The position numbers and the translations under genes were made by a program. From NCBI GenBank assembly GCA_035533255.1, contig DATLUE010000112.1:1-7787 (forward strand): a DNA stretch of 7,787 nucleotides, written 5' to 3'. The notes beneath the pieces are model-generated. The model ran no database searches. It was not told where the DNA came from and saw only the letters and a program-made list of their open reading frames with translations. The stretch comes from CAIKMD01 sp035533255 (GTDB taxonomy: Bacteria; Pseudomonadota; Alphaproteobacteria; ATCC43930; CGMCC-115725). How positions within the stretch are numbered: position 1 is the first letter of the stretch; every line of letters begins with the position of its first letter. This document shows, piece after piece, positions 1 through 4,930 of the stretch.

Positions 1-72
1 GCGAAACGTGAAATCGGTCATGAAATTTGCAGCCCGTTGCTTAAGACGGTTTTGTCCTGAACAGCGAATGTG

Positions 73-230
73 CCCCCCTCTCCGCGCGGAGCGGGGAGAG
101 GGAGGGGCCCATTGCGTAGCAATGGGAGGGTGAGGTGTCGATCCGTCGCACGATATTTTTCGTTTATCGCGCCCACCTCACCCGCTCGCTGACGCTCGCA
201 CCCTCTCCCCCCGCAAGCGGGCGGAGAGGG
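73..230. repeat. GC-rich palindromic repeat cluster downstream of sspB
   Basis: Several inverted repeats are nested here. CCCTCTCC (76-83) pairs with GGAGAGGG (95-102). CCCATTGC (108-115) pairs perfectly with GCAATGGG (119-126) across a 3-base loop. GGGTGAGGTG (128-137) pairs perfectly with CACCTCACCC (174-183). A second CCCTCTCC (201-208) pairs with GGAGAGGG (223-230), with an inner CCGC/GCGG. The outer hairpins share the same arms, so the unit is a larger palindrome made of related modules. Elements built on CTCACCC and CCCTCTCC...GGAGAGGG are common intergenic repeats in Rhizobiales-like genomes (recalled, not searched). It lies just after the sspB stop on the minus strand and could end or stabilise the sspB transcript. 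Apart from this, positions 1-267 hold no supported gene. Confidence 0.75.
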
Positions 231-267
231 TTGGGACGTGCCGCATTCAGTCCCATAGGCAGGTGCC

Positions 268-750
268 TTACTTCTTGCGAAACGAATCGAGCGCGACCAC
301 CTCGCCGGTCTTGGCGCCTTTGTCGGGGTCTTTCTTGACGTCGGCCGGCGGCAGCTTGGCCACGGGCTCGGCTTGCGGCGCGGCGGGCGCATCGCCGTCG
401 GTCGCCTGAAATTGCAGGCCGAATTTCACCGACGGATCGGTGAAGGCGGTGATCGCCTCGAACGGCACGGTCAGCCGCTCGGGCCGGTTCTGGAACGAAA
501 GCGTGACCGAGAAGCGATCTTCGAGGACCTCGAGATCCCAATATTGATGCTCGAGGACGATCGTCATTTCGTCGGGATATTGCGTGGACAGGCTTTCCGG
601 GATCTTGGTCCCGGCATGCTTCGTGTGGAAGGTGATGTAGAAATGATGCGCGCCGGGCAGGCCGCTGGCGGCGGTCCGGGCCAGCGCCTCGCGCACCACG
701 CCGCGCAAGGCGTGCTCGACCATCCTGTCGTATCGAAAGAGGTCTTTCAC
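268..750 (-). CDS. sspB: SspB-type ClpXP adaptor protein (alphaproteobacterial SspB)
   Basis: This 160-residue cytoplasmic protein matches the alphaproteobacterial SspB family, which binds ssrA-tagged proteins left by tmRNA rescue and hands them to the ClpXP protease. Recognisable blocks are the N-terminal RYDRMVEHALRGVVREAL helix, LPGAHHFYITF (about 31-41), EMTIVLEHQYWDL (61-73), the VPFEAITAF strand (95-103) and DPSVKFGLQF (105-114). A low-complexity Ala/Pro/Lys linker (about 117-150) follows, ending in the conserved tail VVALDSFRKK, which by analogy with SspB tails would dock on ClpX. The start is a GTG; AGGGAG lies 10 bases upstream (761-766), and the N-terminus fits the family. An overlapping 205-residue frame on the same strand is low-complexity and is not the gene. 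It lies 36 bases downstream of ssrA on the same strand, so substrate tag and receptor are paired. Family identity is confident; co-transcription is inference. Confidence 0.93.
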   Translation of the reverse strand: MKDLFRYDRMVEHALRGVVREALARTAASGLPGAHHFYITFHTKHAGTKIPESLSTQYPDEMTIVLEHQYWDLEVLEDRFSVTLSFQNRPERLTVPFEAITAFTDPSVKFGLQFQATDGDAPAAPQAEPVAKLPPADVKKDPDKGAKTGEVVALDSFRKK

Positions 751-854
751 GCGCGTTCCGCTCCCTGGTGCCGCACCGCAAGAAGTGGGGGGCTTCTGTT
801 GCCCGGCGCCCCCCGGGCCGCGAGTTACCTTAGGCTTTCATTCCCGTGAGGGAA

Positions 855-893
855 TTAGGCCGCGAGTGCCTCTGGTGCGACGTTGTCATTCGC
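855..893 (-). other. tmRNA tag-peptide reading frame (ANDNVAPEALAA)
   Basis: Twelve codons and a TAA stop lie inside the tmRNA coding piece. With the alanine carried by the tmRNA itself, the added tag would be A-ANDNVAPEALAA. The ANDN start is typical of alphaproteobacterial tags, and the C-terminal LAA is the classic ClpX recognition end. The N-terminal half is the part known to be contacted by SspB in this class; the SspB gene is the next one downstream. Confidence 0.93.
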
Positions 894-978
894 ACTTAGG
901 TTTTGACCCGATAACGGCGGTATCATGCCGGGCGACAGCAAACACCTTTACCACGCGCGTCGATCCTAATTCGCCCCC

Positions 979-1007
979 ATGGGCCCCGCCGCGTCTGGCA
1001 GGGCAAT
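979..1007 (-). other. tmRNA intervening segment removed during processing
   Basis: These 29 bases join the CCA end of the acceptor piece to the 5' GGGGGCG of the coding piece. In permuted tmRNA genes this linker is cut out to give two RNAs held together by base pairing. The borders follow from the acceptor stem pairing and the encoded CCA; the removal itself is inferred from the family. Confidence 0.8.
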
Positions 1008-1093
1008 TGGTGGAGGCGCCGGGTACTGCCCCCGGGTCCGCTACGCTTATTCCATGCGCCGTGTATCGCCATAGTCGGTTTCCCGACCTGCTC

Positions 1094-1121
1094 AATATAG
1101 GCGTTTTCCCTCGCGAGACAA
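1094..1121 (-). promoter_or_regulatory. Putative sigma-70-type promoter of ssrA
   Basis: On the minus strand, TTGTCT (1121-1116) and TATATT (1099-1094) are separated by 16 bases, matching TTGACA/TATAAT at 4/6 and 5/6. A start about 7 bases on, near 1087, falls at the first base of the acceptor-piece hairpin. The transcript may therefore begin at the mature 5' end. This agreement of promoter and RNA structure supports both calls, though it is not experimental. Confidence 0.65.
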
Positions 1122-1163
1122 CCGGCCCGCCGCGGGCGGCGGCGATCGCAGGCGAGTCGCGCT

Positions 1164-1191
1164 TTGCGGCCCGAGAGGCGGGCGGTAGAGT
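1164..1191 (+). promoter_or_regulatory. Weak candidate promoter for thyX, suggesting a leaderless mRNA
   Basis: TTGCGG (1164-1169) and TAGAGT (1186-1191) are 16 bases apart and match the consensus only partly (3/6 and 4/6). If used, transcription would start about 7 bases on, at or next to the thyX ATG (1199). No Shine-Dalgarno sequence is well placed before that ATG. GGGCGG (1180-1185) and CCGCCC (1193-1198) form an inverted repeat abutting the start codon and would lie mostly outside a leaderless message. Confidence 0.35.
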
Positions 1192-1198
1192 GCCGCCC

Positions 1199-2137
1199 AT
1201 GCCGATCAAAGACAGCGAAAAAGCCGAAATCGAAGCCGCACGGAGCCAGTCCGCGCCGACCCGCCGCGCCACCGTGCCGGCGCTCGAGGAAATCCTCTTC
1301 ACGCCGCTGCCGGTCTTGGATCACGGCTTCGTCCGCGTCATCGATTACATGGGCGACGATGCGGCGGTGGTGCAGGCGGCGCGCGTCTCTTATGGCAAGG
1401 GCACCAAGCGCGTGAACGAGGATCGCGGCCTCATCCAATATCTGATGCGGCATCGCCACACGACGCCGTTCGAGATGTGCGAGATCAAATATCATGTGAA
1501 GCTGCCGATCTTCGTCGCGCGGCAATGGATCCGGCATCGCACCGCCAATGTGAACGAATATTCGGCGCGCTATTCGATCCTCGACAACGAGTTCTATCTG
1601 CCGGCGCCCGAGCATCTCGCCGTGCAATCGACCAGCAACCGCCAGGGCCGCGGCGACAGCCTGCCGCCGGACGAGGCGGCGCGCGTGCTCGACCTGTTGC
1701 GCGAGGACGCGGCGCGGTCCTATCGCGACTACGCCTTCATGCTCAACGAGGACGAAAGCGGATCGGCGCTCGACCCAGCCCGATCAGGGCTGGCGAGAGA
1801 ACTCGCGCGCATGAACCTATCGCTCAACTTTTATACGCAGTGGTATTGGAAGACCGACCTGCACAATCTCTTGAACTTCCTCAGCCTGCGCGCCGACGCG
1901 CATGCGCAATACGAAATCCGCGTCTATGCCGAGGCGATGATCGATACGCTTGCGCGCTGGGTGCCGCTCGTCGCCGAGGCCTTCCATCAATACCGCATCG
2001 GCGGCGCCCAGCTTTCGGCGAGCGCGCTCGCGGCGGTGAAGAAGATGCTCGCGGGCGAGAGCGTCGATCAGCCCGCGAGCGGGATGTCGAAACGCGAATG
2101 GTCGGAGCTGATGCAGGTGTTGGGGAGAGGCCCGTGA
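1199..2137 (+). CDS. thyX: FAD-dependent (flavin) thymidylate synthase ThyX
   Basis: ThyX makes dTMP from dUMP using methylenetetrahydrofolate as carbon donor and reduced FAD (from NADPH) as hydride carrier, working as a cytoplasmic homotetramer. The 312-residue product has the diagnostic RHR-X7-S signature at R112-H113-R114...S122 within ARQWIRHRTANVNEYSAR. It also has HTTPFEM (87-93), SYGKGTK (64-70), and the substrate-binding block around R231 with AQYEIR (236-241). The start at 1199 gives an N-terminus like that of related proteins (short charged leader, then RATVPALEEILF). The frame stays open upstream to 785, but that stretch is the reverse complement of ssrA and is not coding. The product looks complete and intact. 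It diverges from ssrA and is followed after 15 bases by a gene of different composition. Whether a ThyA is also present elsewhere cannot be seen. Confidence 0.97.
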   Translation: MPIKDSEKAEIEAARSQSAPTRRATVPALEEILFTPLPVLDHGFVRVIDYMGDDAAVVQAARVSYGKGTKRVNEDRGLIQYLMRHRHTTPFEMCEIKYHVKLPIFVARQWIRHRTANVNEYSARYSILDNEFYLPAPEHLAVQSTSNRQGRGDSLPPDEAARVLDLLREDAARSYRDYAFMLNEDESGSALDPARSGLARELARMNLSLNFYTQWYWKTDLHNLLNFLSLRADAHAQYEIRVYAEAMIDTLARWVPLVAEAFHQYRIGGAQLSASALAAVKKMLAGESVDQPASGMSKREWSELMQVLGRGP

Positions 2138-2141
2138 GGCC

Positions 2142-2965
2142 TCAGATCAAAAATGGCTGACCAAATCGTAATTCCAACCTTGGGTGCTGATTCATTTAGT
2201 TGCCCGCATTGCGGTGCGTTCGCACATCAAACGTGGTATCGCACGATGACGTATGGCTACGACAAGGGGTCCAAACCGTGGGATCCGTCTAATGCGGCCG
2301 TATACGCCGAGAAGCTTGCTGGTCACGGAAAGGAGCAAGAATTTGTTGAGCTTTTTAAGCGCATCGCTACAGGCCTTGTAATTGGGCATAAGGAAGAAAG
2401 TGGCGAATATCTCAACACCACCCTGTTCAATCTGAACGTCAGCCACTGTTATTCATGCCACAAATATGCGGTGTGGGTTGGCGCAAAGCTGGTTTTTCCG
2501 GCAAAGGAATATGCAATTAAAGCTCACGACGATATGCCGGACGATGTTCGCACCGATTTCGAGGAGGCAGCGACGATAATTGATAATTCGCCACGGGGAT
2601 CGGGTGCACTCTTACGCCTCGCCATTCAAAAATTAATGCCGCATATCGGGGGAAAAGGAGATAACCTGAACGACGACATCGGACTCCTGGTAATCAAAGG
2701 GCTGGACATAAAGATACAACAAGCACTCGATATTGTTCGAGTGACTGGAAATAACGCGGTCCATCCCGGCCAAATCGATCTGAAGGATGATAAGCCGACT
2801 GTTTTGAAGCTATTCGATCTCGTAAATGTGATAGTCGAATCTCAAATCAGTGCGCCGAAGCACATAAGTGCAATGTACACGTCTCTCCTTCCTCAGTCTG
2901 CGCGCCAGGCGATCGATAAACGCGACAATAAAAATAAATGACCTGTTGCGGGCTCTTTCAGATCA
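2142..2965. repeat. 8-bp direct repeat TCAGATCA flanking the low-GC gene
   Basis: TCAGATCA occurs at 2142-2149, between thyX and the DUF4145 gene, and again at 2958-2965, just after that gene. The two copies bracket the whole compositionally distinct segment. This could be a target-site duplication or an illegitimate recombination scar, but an 8-bp match within about 100 bases on each side can arise by chance. Confidence 0.35.
2153..2941 (+). CDS. DUF4145-type protein with two CxxC pairs
   Basis: The 262-residue protein has an N-terminal CPHC pair (C17/C20) and a second CYSC pair (C99/C102) that together could form a zinc ribbon. A helical C-terminal part (about 127-230) has the DUF4145 pattern: a DDVRTDFEEA helix, SPRGSGALLRLAIQKLM, LDIKIQQALDIVRVTGNNAVHPG (183-206), then a Leu/Val-rich helix. 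The biochemical role of DUF4145 is unknown; the domain is often found in accessory proteins and fused to restriction-type enzymes. No signal peptide or membrane span is visible. Base composition is clearly lower in GC (about 42-48% in sampled 60-base lines) and codon use is more AT-rich than in the neighbours, suggesting recent transfer. The ATG is preceded by GAGG only at a distance of about 13 bases. It sits 15 bases after thyX and may rely on thyX transcription. Domain name moderately sure; function unknown. Confidence 0.8.
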   Translation: MADQIVIPTLGADSFSCPHCGAFAHQTWYRTMTYGYDKGSKPWDPSNAAVYAEKLAGHGKEQEFVELFKRIATGLVIGHKEESGEYLNTTLFNLNVSHCYSCHKYAVWVGAKLVFPAKEYAIKAHDDMPDDVRTDFEEAATIIDNSPRGSGALLRLAIQKLMPHIGGKGDNLNDDIGLLVIKGLDIKIQQALDIVRVTGNNAVHPGQIDLKDDKPTVLKLFDLVNVIVESQISAPKHISAMYTSLLPQSARQAIDKRDNKNK

Positions 2966-2997
2966 CGTAGATCGATCCTTTTAACAAGCTGTGGTCT

Positions 2998-3021
2998 CGG
3001 CGGTCCGCTCCGCGGCCGCCG
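2998..3021. repeat. GC-rich stem-loop between the DUF4145 and tetR genes
   Basis: CGGCGG (2998-3003) and CCGCCG (3016-3021) form a perfect 6-bp stem around a 12-base GC-rich loop. No T-tract follows on either strand, so a Rho-independent terminator is not clearly supported. It marks the return from the low-GC island to GC-rich sequence. Confidence 0.35.
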
Positions 3022-3052
3022 CGATTGACCTTGCGATTTCATGTTATTCATA

Positions 3053-3080
3053 TTGACACGAAATCCGTATTTGTGTTAAT
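3053..3080 (+). promoter_or_regulatory. Promoter of the tetR-glycosyltransferase pair with overlapping palindromic operator
   Basis: A consensus -35 TTGACA (3053-3058) is followed after 16 bases by GTTAAT (3075-3080), 4/6 to TATAAT. The same stretch is an imperfect 27-base palindrome (3053-3079): the outer arms TTGACAC and GTGTTAA match at 6/7, and 18 of 26 non-central positions are symmetric. A palindrome over -35 and -10, directly before a tetR gene, is the usual layout for autorepression. Expected transcription start is near 3087, only about 3 bases from the ATG at 3090, so the message may be leaderless. Confidence 0.6.
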
Positions 3081-3089
3081 CATCATAAT

Positions 3090-3683
3090 ATGAAATCGAA
3101 AACGCGCTCCTACGACATGAGTACCCGCGCGGCGCAGGCCGAGGCGACGCGCGCGCGTATCCGCGAGGCCGCGGTCGCGCTCTATATCGAAGCCTCGCTC
3201 GACGGCTTCACCTTGGACGAGGTCGCGCGGCGCGCGGCGGTGACGGTTCAGACCGTGCTGCGCGCTTTCAAGAGCAAGGATCAACTCGTTCTTGCCGCGA
3301 TGGGGGTGCTGGCGACGCATGGTCGGGCGATGAAGACGCCGGCTATGCCGGGCGACATCGCCGGCGCGGTCGCGGTGATCTTCGATCTCTACGAAACCAT
3401 CGGCGATCTCGTCCTTCAGCAATTGGTCGACGAGCATCGCCTGCCGGCGCTCAAACCCGAGATGGATCTTGGCCGGAAGGGCCATGCCGATTGGGTGACG
3501 GCGGCTTTCGCGCCGCAATTGCGCGGCCGCAGCGGCAAGGCGCGGACGCAGCTTTTCAACGCGCTGATGGTCGCGACCGACATCTATGTCTGGAAGCTCT
3601 TGAGGCGCGACCAGCAACTCGAGCGGCCGCAAGCCGAGGCGGTCGTTCGTCATCTCATCACCGGCATCACCAGGGAGACGTAA
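3090..3683 (+). CDS. TetR/AcrR-family transcriptional regulator
   Basis: The 197-residue protein has an N-terminal TetR-type DNA-binding domain: a first helix with ATRARIREAAVALY (about 19-32), then the helix-turn-helix TLDEVARRAAVTVQTVLRAF (41-60) and KSKDQLVLAAM (61-71). The remaining all-helical part is the ligand-binding and dimer domain, which varies by ligand and does not reveal one here. Such proteins usually repress themselves and a neighbouring gene until a small molecule binds. The start at 3090 is preferred because the short basic leader MKSKTRSYDMS is common in the family; ATG at 3117 is an alternative, and neither has a good Shine-Dalgarno. The gene ends one base before the glycosyltransferase ATG, so the two are surely co-transcribed and the transferase is the probable regulatory target. 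The ligand is unknown. Confidence 0.93.
   Translation: MKSKTRSYDMSTRAAQAEATRARIREAAVALYIEASLDGFTLDEVARRAAVTVQTVLRAFKSKDQLVLAAMGVLATHGRAMKTPAMPGDIAGAVAVIFDLYETIGDLVLQQLVDEHRLPALKPEMDLGRKGHADWVTAAFAPQLRGRSGKARTQLFNALMVATDIYVWKLLRRDQQLERPQAEAVVRHLITGITRET
3672..3677 (+). promoter_or_regulatory. Ribosome binding site of the glycosyltransferase
   Basis: AGGGAG lies inside the last codons of the tetR gene, 7 bases before the ATG at 3685. It fixes that start and indicates translation of the second gene close to termination of the first. Confidence 0.75.
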
Positions 3684-3684
3684 C

Positions 3685-4860
3685 ATGGCAAAGTTCCTGT
3701 GGCTCAATTGGTCCGGCGGCGGCAATCTTCCGCCCAGCCTCGGCATTGCGCGGGCGCTCACCGAGCGCGGACACACGGTCGCCTTCGCCGGCCGGCCCGA
3801 GATGGTGCCGCGGGTCGTCGCCGCCGGCTTTCGCGCGATCGAATTGACTGAGGCTTATGCCCAGCTCGATCGCTACCCGGCGAACAGCCCGATGAGCCGC
3901 GCCGCCTGCTATCTCACCTCGCCGGCGGTCGCCGATCAGATGCGCGCGGTGGTGACGGCCGAAGCGCCCGATCTCGTCCTGATCGACGGCATGGTTCCGG
4001 CGGCGCTGGCGCAGGCCCAGGATTTCGGCCGGCCCACCGTCGCCGTCTCGCATACCTTCGTCTTCCGCATGCTGGAGCGTTGGCGCGGCACGACCAACGC
4101 GCTCAACGGCATGCGCCAGCAAGCCGGCTTCGACGCTTTGCCCGATCTCGACACGCTGTGGCGGGGCTGCGACCGCCTCATCGTGACGACGCTTGGCGAA
4201 TTCGACGCGGCCGCGCTGCCCGGTTGGGAATCGGTGCGCCATGTCGGTCCGGTGCTGGAAGACGAGAAGGTCGCGGTGCCGACGGCGTTGCCCTGGGGCG
4301 CGGACGATACCACGCCGCTGGCGCTGATGAGCTTTTCGACCGGCTTCGAGCAGCGCTCGGTCGAGAAGCTGCAGCGCGGCCTCGACGCGCTGGCGGATCT
4401 GCCGCTCCATGTCGTCGCGACGACCGGTGGGATCGTCGAGCCCTCGGAGCTCAAGGCGCCGGGCAACGCCGTGGTGCTGAATTACGCCGCGCATGATCCG
4501 ATCATCAAACATGCGGCGCTGGTGGTGACGCATGGCGGCCACGGCACCGCTATGCGCGCGTTGAAATACGGCGTGCCGATGATCGTTATCCCGGGCCTCG
4601 CCCATGATCAGGCGGTAATCGCGGCGCTGATGGAGGAATGGGGCACCGGTATAGCCATGCCGGGCGATGTTCCCTTCGGCGGCGCGGGAAATGCCAAAGC
4701 CCTCACGCAAGAAGAGGCGGTCGCGGCGCTGCGCGATGCGGCCGCGAAGATCCTCGCGACGCCGTCTTATCGGCAGAACGCGCAGGCGCGGGCCAAGGCC
4801 CTCGCCGGAATCGACGGCGCGGCGAACGCCGCAAAGGAGATCGAGGCGCTGCTGCCGTAA
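3685..4860 (+). CDS. GT1/MGT-like glycosyltransferase (GT-B fold)
   Basis: The 391-residue cytoplasmic protein resembles macrolide/UGT-type glycosyltransferases, which move a sugar from a nucleotide-sugar to a small acceptor. The N-terminal Rossmann half opens with FLWLNWSGGGNLPPSLGIARALTERGHTVAFAG split over residues 4-36. The C-terminal half has the donor-binding signature THGGHGTAMRALKYGVP (282-298) and P303...HDQ (307-309), equivalent to the HGG-GT...GVP...DQ block of the family. In related enzymes the N-terminal G-H-x-N-P loop supplies a catalytic His (Asp in some antibiotic enzymes); here the position reads Asn14 in GGNLPP. No signal peptide or membrane span is seen, and the length is normal. 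Partnership with the TetR regulator suggests inducible glycosylation of a xenobiotic, antibiotic or secondary metabolite; donor and acceptor are unknown. Family assignment is confident, substrate is not. Confidence 0.9.
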   Translation: MAKFLWLNWSGGGNLPPSLGIARALTERGHTVAFAGRPEMVPRVVAAGFRAIELTEAYAQLDRYPANSPMSRAACYLTSPAVADQMRAVVTAEAPDLVLIDGMVPAALAQAQDFGRPTVAVSHTFVFRMLERWRGTTNALNGMRQQAGFDALPDLDTLWRGCDRLIVTTLGEFDAAALPGWESVRHVGPVLEDEKVAVPTALPWGADDTTPLALMSFSTGFEQRSVEKLQRGLDALADLPLHVVATTGGIVEPSELKAPGNAVVLNYAAHDPIIKHAALVVTHGGHGTAMRALKYGVPMIVIPGLAHDQAVIAALMEEWGTGIAMPGDVPFGGAGNAKALTQEEAVAALRDAAAKILATPSYRQNAQARAKALAGIDGAANAAKEIEALLP

Positions 4861-4871
4861 GCGATCGGTTT

Positions 4872-4912
4872 TGCTATAGTGGCCGCGTAAGCGGCTGCTA
4901 TAGCGGTCGCGT
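4872..4912 (+). promoter_or_regulatory. Tandem extended -10-like repeats and hairpin before the substrate-binding protein gene
   Basis: A 17-base unit occurs twice with a 24-base period: TGCTATAGTGGCCGCGT (4872-4888) and TGCTATAGCGGTCGCGT (4896-4912), differing at 2 positions. Each begins TGCTATAG, close to the extended -10 consensus TGnTATAAT. Because CTATAG is self-complementary, the region can also fold: CTATAGTGGCCGC (4874-4886) pairs with GCGGCTGCTATAG (4891-4903) over 13 bp with two G-T pairs and a GTAA loop. It may be two stacked promoters, an operator, or both. No good -35 was seen. Confidence 0.45.
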
Positions 4913-4930
4913 CATGGGAAGGGATGTCGC

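Larger units (their letters stand above)
787..1088 (-). ncRNA. ssrA: Two-piece (circularly permuted) tmRNA
   Basis: tmRNA rescues stalled ribosomes and adds a degradation tag. On the minus strand the order is permuted, as in alphaproteobacteria. The acceptor piece (about 1088-1008) opens with hairpin GTCGG-GAAA-CCGAC and ends in CGCCTCC-A-CCA. A 29-base intervening segment (1007-979) follows, then the coding piece (978 to about 787), beginning GGGGGCG. GGGGGCG (978-972) pairs with CGCCTCC (1018-1012) over 7 bp with one G-U, rebuilding the tRNA-like acceptor stem. GGATCGACG after the stem matches the conserved GGNTTCGACNGG region. The tag frame (893-855) reads ANDNVAPEALAA then TAA; the resume codon is GCG, preceded by TAAGT. 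A TTCCC/GGGAA hairpin and a GGGGGGC/GCCCCCC hairpin (814-787) follow the tag. Piece termini are inferred from structure and promoter spacing and may be off by several bases. Confidence in identity is very high. Confidence 0.95.

Noticed and set aside
1..21. Start of a minus-strand gene (ATG at 21, MTDFTFR) running off the window
   Set aside because: Only seven codons are visible, with no clear ribosome site, so it cannot be supported.
164..781. A 205-codon frame overlapping sspB on the same strand
   Set aside because: Its product is Arg/Ala-rich low-complexity sequence, while the overlapping frame gives a clear SspB with all family blocks.
785..1198. An N-terminal extension of ThyX, since the frame is open from 785
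   Set aside because: This stretch is the reverse complement of the tmRNA gene and its promoter. The ThyX family N-terminus fits the ATG at 1199, and the extension resembles no protein domain.
3667..4710. A long minus-strand frame antisense to the glycosyltransferase
   Set aside because: It is an Arg/His-rich shadow typical of GC-rich DNA; the plus strand encodes a recognisable protein with a ribosome site.
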